DNA from: Corythucha ciliata
Lineage: Eukaryota > Arthropoda > Insecta > Hemiptera > Tingidae
Reading direction: 5' to 3'
Assembly (NCBI GenBank): GCA_038030265.1
Contig: CM075937.1
Span: forward strand, 15,562,001 to 15,626,000
DNA: 64,000 nt
Part shown: positions 53,905 to 64,000 of the stretch, in pieces
How positions within the stretch are numbered: position 1 is the stretch's first letter
Layout of the letters: every line of letters begins with the position of its first letter
The notes under the pieces: model-generated
What the model was told of the DNA's origin: nothing
What the model saw: only the letters and a program-made list of their open reading frames with translations
Databases searched by the model: none
Program-made: the position numbers and the translations under genes

Positions 53905-54930
53905 ATCGGTAAATTAGCGATTTGTCTCCATTCTAACCGCGAGTTAGCGATTTTTCTCCATTTTAGCCGCAAATTAGCGATTTTTCTTGCAATGAATTAG
54001 CGTTTTTCCTTATTTTAGCCGTTAATGAGCGATTTTCCCCAAGTTCACCTGTGGTGAATTAGCGCTATTTGCCACGAAGTTGCCTCCGGAAACCGCGACT
54101 TGCTGTTTTCACTCAATTTATTTCTGTGAATTAGCACATGTTATTAGAGACTTTTAACAACGCCCCCGCTAACGATAACGCAAACGACAAAGCAGTAGTT
54201 CCTTGGTTACGAAACATCTGATTGGTTGAAATTTGAAAATAAAGTTTCCGGAGGATTCAGCGGGAGAGTGCTAAAACTCACTAATATCAATAGTTATCCT
54301 CCCGAACAGCCATTTATCTTGATTTTAGTCGTGAATAAGCGTTTTAACTAATGTCAACCTCCTAGTGAGCCACGAATGACAGTTTTCCCCAATTTTCTGA
54401 ATTTTATCAGAAAATTAGCGCGTTTTCCTCATTTAAACTTGGATTAGCGATGTTGTTTATTTTCAGAATCCGTGAATCAGCATTTTCACCATTTTATCCG
54501 CGGATTAGAATTTTTTCCCCACTTCAGCGCTTCTTCTCAACTTTAACGGTTAATTAGCGATTTTTCTCCACTGCTGAGAATTAGCTATTTTATCCTTTTT
54601 AGCAGTGAATTCGCGATTTTGGCCGCTAAAGAGCAATTTTCCCCAACTTTATCAGCGCATTAGCACTTTTTCTCGATTTTCCAGCGATTTTTTAACCTTT
54701 AGCCTTGAATTAGCGCTTCAAGCGCTCAGATTGAGCCATGAACTTGCGTTCTGAATAAGCCATTGGACAAAAAACCATTGGTGAATGATCGATTTTTCAC
54801 TATATTATCCGTGAATTAGCGTCGTTTCGTAATTTTAACCGCGAATTATTGCTTTTTTTTACACTTCATCCGCGATTTTAGCGCTTGTTATCAATTTTAG
54901 CCGTGAAGTAACGTTTTAACCAGCAAATTA
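53905..54930. repeat. Decayed minisatellite of about 30-bp units
   Basis: The phrase GAATTAGCGATTTTTCTCC followed by ATTTTAGCCGTG recurs some thirty times with irregular spacing, best preserved at 53910-54000. Substitutions and short insertions have blurred it further on. Confidence 0.7.
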
Positions 54931-55053
54931 GATATGTGATATTGTTAGTAAGATCGCATAAAATACGATGGTTAGTAGGTAATGGATGCAGAAAGCTGTA
55001 GACGGATGAGCCTACATTGTCTGGAACTAGTTTCAGTTGTACTTCGATACAAT

Positions 55054-55176
55054 AGTGTCGTAACTCAAAAACATATTTTTTTTTCAGAAAACACCAAAAA
55101 ACAGTATATGAAAATTGGCTGAAAACTGTTTTTTTTGTTTTGTTTTTTTTTTAATATGTTTTTGAGTTACGACACT
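55054..55176. mobile_element. Hairpin MITE with poly-T core
   Basis: Arms AGTGTCGTAACTCAAAAACA and its exact complement at 55157-55176, extended by TATT/AATA, enclose a 75-bp T- and A-rich centre. Confidence 0.7.
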
Positions 55177-55283
55177 TGTAGCGAGGGTGCGATATATTTT
55201 CTAGAATTTAGCTCACTGAAGAACCCATTTCGGTGGTTAGGGCGTGTTCCTATATATTCATCGTTGGACCCGTCGATGGATTA

Positions 55284-55887
55284 AGGCACGTATACATGTA
55301 CGGGGTTTTATGCCGCCGAGTACTCGTCACGAGCGCAACACGGACCGCTCGTGGGGATCTACCTCCTGCCGGTGGTTTTTTTGACGAACACAAAGGAATT
55401 TGTCCATCAGATTGGCTCGTTTCTTAGTCATGTCGTGGTCCGTAGCATGTCCGTCGAATTTTTTTTCTTATTTTTGCCCTCTGTAATATTTGTTTTTCCT
55501 TTTAAAATATATACTGGCACTAATTACTGGCACTTAATTGTTGTGTTTTAAAATCAATGAAATGCTGCTGATCTGACGTGATATTTTTATACATTTAAAT
55601 CGGTGATCCACCAACGACATTGCCTTTTCATTCTTCTACTTCACGGTAGAAGAATAAAAGGTCATTATAAAATCGGATCCTCCATTTAATGATAGCGCGA
55701 GGTCTTCCTCTCGAGGACTCATACTCTCATTTCACTTCAATTGAACCGGAGACTGACTGAAAACGTTCCTAGTTCGTGCTGAGTTTCTTTTTCCAATTGC
55801 TCGTAGCGTGTCCGTGGGGATAAACATTACGACAAGCGCAACACGGACCGTTCGTGTTGTGTCCGGCTCGTACATGTATACGCGCCT
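55284..55887. mobile_element. Harbinger-type MITE with TTA duplication
   Basis: Ends AGGCACGTATACATGTACG and, on minus, AGGCGCGTATACATGTACG. TTA lies outside both (55281-55283 and 55888-55890). Subterminal GAGCGCAACACGGACCG words occur at both ends. There is no coding frame of note in 604 bp. Confidence 0.85.
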
Positions 55888-55889
55888 TT

Positions 55890-57059
55890 AGGTTACAAAA
55901 CTAACCCAAGATAAATGCAATGATGTAACTGGATTGCTCATCACTGCTGATAAAGTGGGGCAATCGCAGATTAAAACAATAGCCAGGGCAAACCATGCTT
56001 CTTTTGTAACCATACTTGTACTTATATGAAGAAGGGGTAATGATGAACTCAGCAGTTCAGTACTGCCGGTTCCGCTGTTGTGCGTGTTGTATTCATTTTC
56101 GCAGGGGCTGACGAAGATAGCGAAAGTGTTCCTTATTCATGTTTTCTTCAGACACAGAGCCTCCTCGCTTTAGCTCGGTACATTCCACTGGCTTAGCTGC
56201 AGTGAATTGAATTTATGTCTTTTCGTATGTACGCTCGTTGTCACGCACTTTAGCGCCGCTCGAAAACGCTTCCAGTGGACCTACCGGCCTCAATGAAACC
56301 AATTAACCAAACGAGGGTTTTCTGTCAACAACCGGAATGTATTGTTTCAAAGTGATGGTTCGATTCGTTCATCAAAGAAAGGTCCAAAGTGCAAAAGAAG
56401 TTATACCGTGAAATGAGAATATTACTCAGTTCGTAAATAATTTCTGCCAGGAAGAAGGGCGATGAGATTGTCTTCACTTGAGAACGCGACCGGCGCGGCG
56501 CCGTTTGTGGCGTCATTTTGAAGAGAATTGGAATTGCACTCATTCTATTCTATTAAAACCCATTTCTTACCATCGTTGCGAAAACGCAACATTATTTCAA
56601 ATAATTTAATTTAGATTAAAAAATGTTTCAAATGATTAATTTGATGAACCAAAGTGATTCTTCTGAACTTTATCTGCTCCAAAATATTTGTTGTTCATTC
56701 TTTAATCATACATTTTTAATTATGAAAATTTAATTAACGTAGCCATTTCCTATCTCACTTGACTTGAGTACCTGAACTGCTGAGTACTTGAATTGCTGAA
56801 TTGCAATTCAAAAATACTTTCTTGGCCTATTCACGACTACAACTAATAGTTCTAAAATTTCCTCGCGAGTTTTAGGTCGACATAAAATTATTGTGTCGTT
56901 GTCGGAGGATGTTTACCGGTGTAATGTATTAATTACAACAAAAAAAGACTCATACGAACGATTCAAATGCAACAACAAAACTGTTATTATTTTTCTTTTT
57001 TAAAAATAGAATCTTCCACCTGATTATAAAAATGGTGCGACTTCACACCCACCCACTGA
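55890..57059. other. Stretch with no gene recognised
   Basis: Mixed-composition sequence between a MITE and a gypsy relic. Confidence 0.5.
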
Positions 57060-57960
57060 ATTTCTTTGCATCTCTTCAGCATCATCGGTTTTAATGATTT
57101 GATCTTGGTGTCGCTTCCAAGGCTTCGAAAAACCATCCGGTTTCACCATGTATGTTTGGTCTCCGAGAACTTCCTCAATTTTCGCTTTTATCCATTTCCG
57201 GTTTTTTTGGATTAGGCCGATAGTCGCGAACGTACACAGTTTCCTCCTTGTCGAATTTCAATATCCGGCCTTTTTTGTTTCCTGAACTATCAACTGTCTT
57301 TTCATTCGTGAAGTCCTTCCTTAAAATGTTAACGCTTTTCTCTGCCGCACCGTTACTTTACGGATGAAAAGGAGGCGTTTTGACATGGTGGATAGTGTTT
57401 GACTCACAAAAGTTCGCGAACTGTGATGACGAAAACTGTGGACCGTTGTCTGAAACTAGAACTTTAGGGAGTCCGTATCTGGAAAACACATCTCTTAATT
57501 TATTTAAAGTAGCCATCGGTAGGTGTTCCTATTCATGTTGTAAACTTCCACCCATTTACTCAACGCATCAGTGATGATCAAAAACAGCTTACCCTTGAAG
57601 GGTCCCAAGAAATCGACGTGCACCCTTTCAAACGGATACTGAACTTTATACCAAGGCTTCGGCAACGATTTTTCGGGTTCATCCCTGAGCCCCATGTAAA
57701 TTAGGCAACTTCGAACAAAGCGCTTGATATCTTGAAGGCCATCAAAAGTAGGACTAGCCTTGTTTTTCTCATCTTGATCATGCCTTGATGAGCAATGTGA
57801 AGCTCCTTCAACAACTTCTCACGGAATACTCTTGGCAAATAAACGCGGTATCCCCACATCAGTACTCCCTTTTCAATATTCAGCTCATCTCTTCATCCTA
57901 AATACGGTTCCACCTACTTTTCCACTTCATCTGGCCAGTAGTCCCTTACACACAGGAAAA
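57060..57960 (-). pseudogene. Gypsy element 4: integrase, heavily broken
   Basis: On minus several short frames spell integrase parts: FERVHVDFLGPF with DALSKWVEV (57640-57550), DNGPQFSSSQFANFC (about 57450-57410) and NGAAEKSVNI (about 57350-57320), then a C-terminal V-Y-V-R-D-Y. Many stops; no function possible. Confidence 0.75.
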
Positions 57961-57966
57961 CTTTAC

Positions 57967-59425
57967 TCAACTCACAGTCGAGTCGTTCCGCGTAGCCTTC
58001 GATATTTCTTTTAAATCAATTGCCAGAATATTCTCCGCCAAATTCAAATCAGATGCGTCTTCCTCTGCTTCAAAATCCTCACTTGAAGCCTTGGGCAAAC
58101 GCGACAACCCGTCAGCCACGTTGCTCGAGCCTTTCAAATACATCAGATCATAATCAAACCCCGAAATGAAAAGAGCCCAGCGCTGGAGCCGACCCGCAGC
58201 CATCTCTGGTACACCTTTATTTTCTCCGAAAAGAGCTAACAATGGTTTATGATCCGATAAAAGAGTGAATTTTCGACCGATCAAATATTGGTAAAAATGT
58301 TTAACACCCCAGTACAGAGCTAATGCTTCCTTGTGAATGACGGAATAGTTCCTTTCTGCTGCATTTATTACGCGAGACACAAAACAAGTAGGTCGATTTG
58401 ATCCATCCTCCATTTCATGCAACAAAACGGCTCCTAATCCTGTTTTCGAAGCATCGCATATCAATTTCACTGGCTTTTTAGGATCAAAGTGAACCAAAAC
58501 TTGATTGCTTAATACCTCCTCCTTTGCTTTTTGAAACGCCAGTTCACACTTGGCTGACCATTCGTACTTCACACCTTTTTGCAGAAGGCTATAAAGTGGC
58601 TTTAAAATGTCTGCCGAGTATAAACCTTCCATAGAAATTAACGAAGCTTGTAAATGCCGTCACTTCACTTACATTTCTTGGTATCGGCATTGACCGAACG
58701 GCCTCCGTTTTCTTATTGTCCTTCGAAATTCCCTCTTTAGTAATTTTGTGACCCAAGTATGTAATTTCATTTTGGAAAAAGGCACATTTTTTGAAATTCA
58801 AACGAAACCCAGCATCACTCAAACGCCGAAGAACCATACGCAAATTTGACAAATGCTCATCTATAGTTCTCCCAGTAACTATAAGATCATCAAGAAAATT
58901 TCTGACTCCAGGAATTCCTTGAATACATTTTTCAACAGCTCGCTGAAAAATCGCTAATGCCGGTTTCGTGCCAAACGGGAGACGGTTCACCTTGTAAACC
59001 CCTCGATGGGTCGACCAAGCCAAAAGCATTTTGCTATCCTCTTCGAGCTCCAAGTGATTATATGCTTGACATAAATCTAACTTGGTAAACTGTCGACCCC
59101 CTTGCAAATGACACCACAAATCTTCCACGTGCGGTAATGGATGTTGCACATTATCGAGATATTTATTCACAGTTAATTTATAATTGGCACACAATCTGAT
59201 AGATTTCCCGTCTGCCTTAAGAATGGGAACCAGTGGAGTACCCCAGGGACTGTAATCGACTTTTTCGATCATAGCCTCTGATTCTAGACGATCAAGCTCT
59301 TTTTCCACCAGTTCCTTAAACGTGAACGGAATTTGACGGGGCTTCAAAAATCTAGGCTTTGCTTCTTCGCTAATTTTTAAATGAATTTTCTCCAACTTAT
59401 ACAAACCTACGCCTTCTTGAAACAC
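57967..59425 (-). pseudogene. Gypsy element 4: reverse transcriptase and RNase H
   Basis: Minus frame 59425-58589 holds RT with YSPWGTPLVPILKADG, LCANYKLTVN, FTKLDLCQAYNHL, RLPFGTKPA and the catalytic FLDDLIVTG. After a frame change, 58632-57967 holds the connection and RNase H with LICDASKTGLGAVL, NYSVIHKEALA, LSDHKPLL and VADGLSRLP. The type resembles mag-like gypsy elements (K02A2.6-like). The catalytic residues remain visible, so the copy is not ancient. Confidence 0.8.
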
Positions 59426-59502
59426 CGAGGAAAACTCCTTTGATATACTGAGCTGTTCATCTTGTCTTACGCCATTTCCTGACTCTGCCGCAGCTACATC
59501 CA

Positions 59503-60277
59503 GCGCTGCGTTTATACATTCGCGCTCGCTATTCGCCTCGTCATTCGTTATTCATCTGGCCATTCGCCTCGTCACTCGTGGTAGCGGTTTCACATTCGTG
59601 CGAGTGACAAGTCGAATGGCGAGGCGAGGTACGAGTGGGTCTGTTACACACTCGCCTACTAGCTCGCGCGAATAAACTGGCGAACATCTAGAGTGAGTCA
59701 AAGTTCAATTAGTTCGAGTTCGATAAAAAGAGAAAAAAGATGGACAAACAGGAAATTTTCGTTGTTGGGGCGTATATGCTTCATTTGAAGACTGTTTACT
59801 ACTATCTTCAAACCGTCAAAAAACGACGATTTTTATGACAGGGATTTTTCGGGTCCCAAATTATTGGGAGACCTTCATAAACATCAAGAAACGCCAACTC
59901 TTGCTCATTAGTCCACCCCATATTTCGAACTAATATATCAATCACACAATATCTCGCAGTGACTAAAGTTCTTCTACTACAGCTACTAGTGATAGGGGGA
60001 AAAAAACACGCGGGAAAGCATTTAGTAGGGAAGGGGTCAAGGTCGGCTCTTCTAACGGACGAACGCTCGTGCGAATGTGTAACAGGGGGGTTCGTCTTAA
60101 AGTTCACCTCGCATAGAAACTCGCGTTCCCTTTGACTCGTGCCAGAAAAGTGTGGCGAGTGGCCAGAAGTGTGTGGGAAAAGAGTGGCGAGGCGAATGGC
60201 GAGAGCCCGGTTACACATTCGCGCTCGCTATTCGCCTCGCCAATCGCCTCGCCACTCGCGCGAATGTGAAAACGCGG
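59503..60277. mobile_element. MITE-like element carrying a MADF start, inserted in gypsy element 4
   Basis: Outer inverted ends TGCGTTTATACATTCGCG and, on minus, CCGCGTTTTCACATTCGCG, followed by many CATTCGCC/GGCGAATG words in both orientations. A second terminus-like GCCCGGTTACACATTCGCG at 60206 suggests one family member inside another. It separates the gypsy protease from RT. No clean target duplication was found. Confidence 0.6.
59811..59921 (-). pseudogene. Truncated MADF-domain exon
   Basis: ATG at 59921 on minus opens MGWTNEQELAFLDVYE, then LPIIWDPKNPCHKNR, the first helices of a MADF domain, and stops soon after. Like the frame at 9183 it appears to be the first exon of an accessory gene kept near the end of a non-autonomous element. 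Confidence 0.6.
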
Positions 60278-60400
60278 CACAACACTTCATGACTAAACGT
60301 TTTCAACCATTCTGTACCAAGCAACAACTTGGAACTTTTTGAAACGACCTGCAATCGGCAACAACGAGTTTTACCTGTCCAATCAACCGAAACCGAAAGT

Positions 60401-60673
60401 TCACCGACTGGTTTGACAATTTCCCCCCGAAAAGCTTCTCAATTGAACCGAAGAACGCAACAAAGGAAGAAATGAAAGGTGTTCTTTGTAAACTTGCAGA
60501 GCCAAAATTAAAACTTCTGCTCCCGTGTCAATTTCCATGTCAAAAGAAACGTCAGTAATCACTACCTGGGCTATTATTGGACTAACAAAATTCAGCCCTT
60601 CCAAAGAACGCATATCAACGACAGCGACCTCATCTTCACCGATGTGACTTTCAGTCTCACTCACACAGCTCAC
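60401..60673 (-). pseudogene. Gypsy element 4: aspartic protease
   Basis: The minus frame has DVSFDMEIDTGAEVLIL, the DTGA active site, then a flap-like LRSFSGG. Continues from the gag zinc-knuckle region. Confidence 0.7.
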
Positions 60674-61500
60674 GCTACTATTTGACTTGCAAACAACTGC
60701 TAAGTGGCCAATTTTTTTAAATTTTCTACATCGGTAAGACTTGAAACGACAATCGGTGAAACAATGATTACCTTTTCCACAGTGAATGCAATTTATAGCC
60801 CCTTTGCCACTTCTTTGGCCTGATTGTGAGCTTTGAATCGTCTTCGTGGCCTGGGACCAGACTGTTAGGCAAGCGTTTTCCGACTGACTCTTTCTTTACA
60901 GCCAAATTGTAAAATTCCATCAAATTATTTTCCTTCGGGTCTTCTTCACACAGTCTATCTAAAATCGGTGACTGTATCATACCACAAACAAATTTGTCTT
61001 TTACCGCGAACTCCAATTGAGGACCAAACTAGCACCCCGAGGCAATTTTTTTTTACACGGGCGAACCACTGAGCTACGGATTCCCCAGACTCTTGCTTCA
61101 TTTCATAAAATTGGACCCGGTTCCTGATAACAGAGACAGTTATAGAACATTGCCGTGACATAATCGAACATCGAAAGGCTTTCGAGACGGAAGATCCGGA
61201 TCACATAGATCTCGAAGGTACTCATATGCTTCAGTGCCCATCACCGTAACCAAAACCGAAAACCGACATCTTTCTTTCCTCTTCCACATCATTTACTTTG
61301 AAAAACTCTCGTAGCCTCTCTTCATATATTGTCCAGTTATCGCGTCCGACGGAAAACTCAGGAAGAGCCAGGACACTTTGTTTTTGTGGAAATACCTGAA
61401 GGATGGGAAAAACATAAAAATAAAATTTGTCGACTGGAAAGAGCTCTCTACGGACTCCCGTGAAGCTTCTCCAAGATGGAATAAACGTTTCACTGAATTC
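60674..61500 (-). pseudogene. Gypsy element 4: gag
   Basis: Minus: LPEFSVG followed by DNWTIYEERL (about 61360-61310), then MKQESGESVAQWFARVKK, DKFVCGMI and LCEEDPKE. Zinc-knuckle-like C-x-x-C-G-K-G-N-H and C-x-K-F-x-x-I-G-H segments lie at 60790-60680. At least three frame shifts are needed. Confidence 0.7.
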
Positions 61501-62384
61501 CTCATTAGCCCAGGAAAATTAGTGCTCTAACCCCTAATTGCTCGAGAGCTGAAAATCGTTTTGATCCCTCTTCGATGTCCTGCACCTCTATTCTCTAACT
61601 TTCGCGTTTGGTGGAACGCTAACGTGAACGCGTTAACTGGGAACGTTCAGCAGCCATTTAATGTATTCTGTAGACAGCGTTAGGATTTGCGTTATGAACA
61701 AAGCCGAGTTCGGGAATCTTCGGTTCGTAACGCTTGAAGGTAATGAATGGATATGTTCGAATTGTTCTCTTCCTTCTAAAAACAGTGTAACCTTCCTTAT
61801 CTCACCGTTTGAGTCATAGAGGTAAATAACTGGAGAAATCCTGAATGGTCTGGGGGGGTGGGTAGAAGGGTTGTCACAAATATGGCCGCCAAAGTACACC
61901 TTCAGAACCTTGAATTTACCTCTACATCGTCAGGTTATCAACAGAAATGCTCACCTCCCCCCTGAGATTAATGCAAAATTACAAAAAAAGAGCCCGAGTT
62001 AGAAAGAACAAGGGGTATTTCGGGGAATTTGTTCGGTAAAAACTAAATCAAACTCGTCAACACTCTCGTTCTCAAAGCGTGGACGACTTGATGTTCATAC
62101 GATTTCATTGTAAATGTCATCGTTCGTGGCCCATAGCCGTGTTTTCAAGTGTATTTTGGTGTTTATTTTCTAAAATAAGTGGCCCTGATCGCATTCCACC
62201 AACTTACTAGGAAAAAGATTACATGGGCGAGACAGTCGCGAGTTCAAAAAGAGCCGTTCCGTCTCTTGAGGACTGCGAAACAAGGATTTGAACAAAAGTC
62301 GCCACACTCATGCAGTTCTCGCTGTGCTCGAACCACGGGTCTTCTCATTCGCGGTGCTGGTGCATGTAATGTTTCTGAATTAGT
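61501..62384. other. Stretch upstream of the Myb/SANT-like gene
   Basis: May include the 5' LTR of gypsy element 4 (61510-61900), but no second copy is available to prove it. The frame at 62179-62421 shows no motif. Confidence 0.4.
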
Positions 62385-62454
62385 TTGTTTCTTGCTTGCG
62401 AGCGATTATTATGTGAAATAAACGTTCGTGATTTCTTAGCCCTGTATTTCTTAG

Positions 62455-63997
62455 TGTATGTCTTAGTTGACCATAAGGTCAGCCATAAAGACATGGCGAC
62501 AGGAAGATTTTCGACTCCTCAACGGAAGACTACGTTGGAGGCCAATTGGGTGTCCTTAGCCACCCAACTCAATTCTTTGGACGGGCCTTCCAAAGGCCCA
62601 AAAGAATGGCGAAAAGTAATGAAATTTCCAGTCACCATTTTCGTGTCAAAATCCAATTTCAATTCCAACCATTCCGTAGACATGGACTGACCTAAGGAGC
62701 ACAACTAGAGCCAGGGTCATGGCGGCCAAGAACGCTAGGAGTAAAACGGGAAATACCGACACACCACTTCCGCTCAAAGACCTGGATTTAAAAGTGATGG
62801 CAGTCGTGGGAGGTGAAAGTTCCCTCGGACTGCCATCAATGGAAATCGGTTTCGGAGAGCGGATTGAAGTAAATCACGTCGTTTCAAGTTGTGGAAATCG
62901 ATGGTAACGTAATATATTTCAGGACATTGTGGATCCTGCGACGTTGTTGGGGTCGATTCCGTCACCCCCACAGTTTTCCGTCATGGACGGTTCAATGACA
63001 TTCATTGTCGAGGAGGCCGTTGAGGCCTTTGGTGTGACGGAACCCCTTCACAACGTCGATGAGGTTCCTGTACCTCAACCTACAGAGACAATGCCACCAA
63101 AACGAGCCAGGCTGGACAACAGTAAATAATTCGTTCTCTAATTGAACTTTTTTTGCTACAAAAAATATGTCTTAATAGTCTAATTATTTCTTAATAATAT
63201 CAACAGAAAGGAATTACTCTTCCAGGAGCCGTTTGGAGGCAACGTCTGAACAAATACGGGAGGGGCAAAAACGGTACGGCGACGGACTTCAGGTACTGAT
63301 GATATTTAAGCTTAGGTTTCCTAGAAAAACGGTGCCGTAATGTTATGGTAGAGAATTCCCCTTTTAAATCAAGCTATTGATACCTTGAGAGCGGTCAACA
63401 GACGGTGGCACCGCTTCCACTAAGGCGGGCGCTCATAACAGTGATGAACCTTTTTTCCCCAGGAGTTTCAGCTATTCGGCAGTATTTTCTTTTAGGATTA
63501 AAAAAACATTCGGGCCATTCGAACAGCTATTAACAATTTCATCGCCATCCAGCGTCCTGGTAGTTTTCACGTTCATTGTGAACAAACAACTTTCACAGTC
63601 ACCGTCAAAGACGGTTGATGACGTTTATCACCGTCATGAGCGCCCGTTAAGCCGCTGCCTGTTGACCGCTCTCTATGGCTCTCTAGGCAACTACTGGTCG
63701 GGAGCGGGAATAGCGGGCGGGCAGGCGTTTTTTTCTTCTTCGAACTGTGTTTCCATTTTCGTTTACGTTGGACACAGCCTTACGGCACAGTTTTTCTAGG
63801 AAACCAAGGCTTTAGTCAGTCAAGAGTTCACGACTGGTTGACTAATACAAATACACATGGTAAATTATTTTCAGTCGATTGCTTCGAGCCTCGGCAGGCT
63901 GGCCAGTGCCATGAAAGTTCAAAATGGCCTCTTGGCAGAGTTGATAAAAAACCAAGAGACAACGTTAAATTATTTAATTAATATGAATTGTAAGTGA
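62455..63997 (+). CDS. Myb/SANT-like DNA-binding protein, multi-exon
   Basis: The first recognised exon ends at about 62608 and carries LVDHKVSHKDMATGRF, then W-V-S-L-A-T-Q-L-N-S and GPKEWRK, the zeste/Myb-SANT-like fold with its conserved Trp residues. Exon 62717-62868 has AKNARSKTGNT and VMAVVGGESSLGLPS. Exon 62923 to about 63121 is acidic and ends PPKRARLD. The next, about 63227-63294, encodes a helical ATSEQIREGQK. The last, 63875-63997, encodes LGRLASAMKVQNGLLAELIK, a coiled coil. Such proteins accompany Harbinger and related transposases, but domesticated copies exist too. One splice phase (about 63121 to 63227) does not fit, and the true start is not found. The window ends three bases after the stop. 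Confidence 0.65.
63309..63811. mobile_element. Harbinger-type MITE in an intron of the Myb/SANT-like gene
   Basis: Ends AGCTTAGGTTTCCTAGAAAA and, on minus, AGCCTTGGTTTCCTAGAAAA, both followed by ACNGTGCCGTAA. TTA lies outside both (63306-63308 and 63812-63814). The interior has CACCGTCA/TGACGGTG-like short inverted words and no coding. Confidence 0.85.
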
Positions 63998-64000
63998 TCA

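Noticed and set aside
53905..54930. CRISPR-like array
   Set aside because: The repeats are degenerate, have no constant spacers and occur in a clearly eukaryotic setting.

Overview
The window looks like heterochromatin-like or repeat-rich genomic DNA of an animal, most likely an arthropod and probably an insect. The evidence is short GT-AG introns, Pao, Penelope-like, PIF/Harbinger and hAT elements, gypsy elements with tRNA-Ser-type and tRNA-Trp-type primer sites, and a small signal-peptide gene with one short intron. A hemipteran would fit, but the species cannot be fixed from the sequence. Nearly everything recognisable is a mobile element or a relic; only one ordinary intact host-type gene is seen (51558-52263).

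Layout. 1-4.6 kb: pieces of non-LTR retrotransposons on both strands, a small Harbinger MITE and a Pao fragment. 4.6-9.5 kb: two nested Harbinger elements; the inner one keeps an intact five-exon transposase and, on the opposite strand, an eight-exon MADF-type accessory gene that carries several frame breaks. 9.5-22 kb: foldback elements, a cluster of four tRNA-derived SINE units, a hAT-like element containing a second hAT MITE, and a large element with inverted subterminal repeat arrays. 22-31.5 kb: LINE relics and one long jockey-like LINE (ORF1, endonuclease, RT, RNase H) whose ORF1 is split by a 1.9-kb near-perfect palindrome and a 129-bp MITE. 31.5-36.5 kb: a defective gypsy element whose protease region holds a 3.8-kb element with long terminal inverted repeats, a 6-bp target duplication and several small TATA-driven genes; this is the most unusual object in the window. 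37-42.5 kb: a second, longer gypsy element. 43-50.5 kb: a LINE ORF1 fragment, then a third gypsy element (minus strand) broken up by a head-to-head pair of Penelope-like elements with a possible hammerhead ribozyme, and by a Harbinger MITE. 51.5-53 kb: the secreted-protein gene and a 15-bp minisatellite made of RFX X-box-like palindromes. 53.9-55.9 kb: a decayed 30-bp minisatellite and two MITEs. 57-61.5 kb: a fourth gypsy element (minus) with a MITE that carries the start of a MADF gene. 62.4-64 kb: a multi-exon Myb/SANT-like gene of the type that accompanies Harbinger transposases, with a MITE in one intron.

How the parts relate. Several Harbinger-type families with different terminal repeats coexist with transposase and Myb/MADF partner genes, and many insertions keep TTA or TAA target duplications, so this superfamily appears to have been repeatedly active here. 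Retrotransposons supply the landing sites and the DNA transposons are mostly the later insertions. All family names rest on motifs read by eye; no database search was possible.
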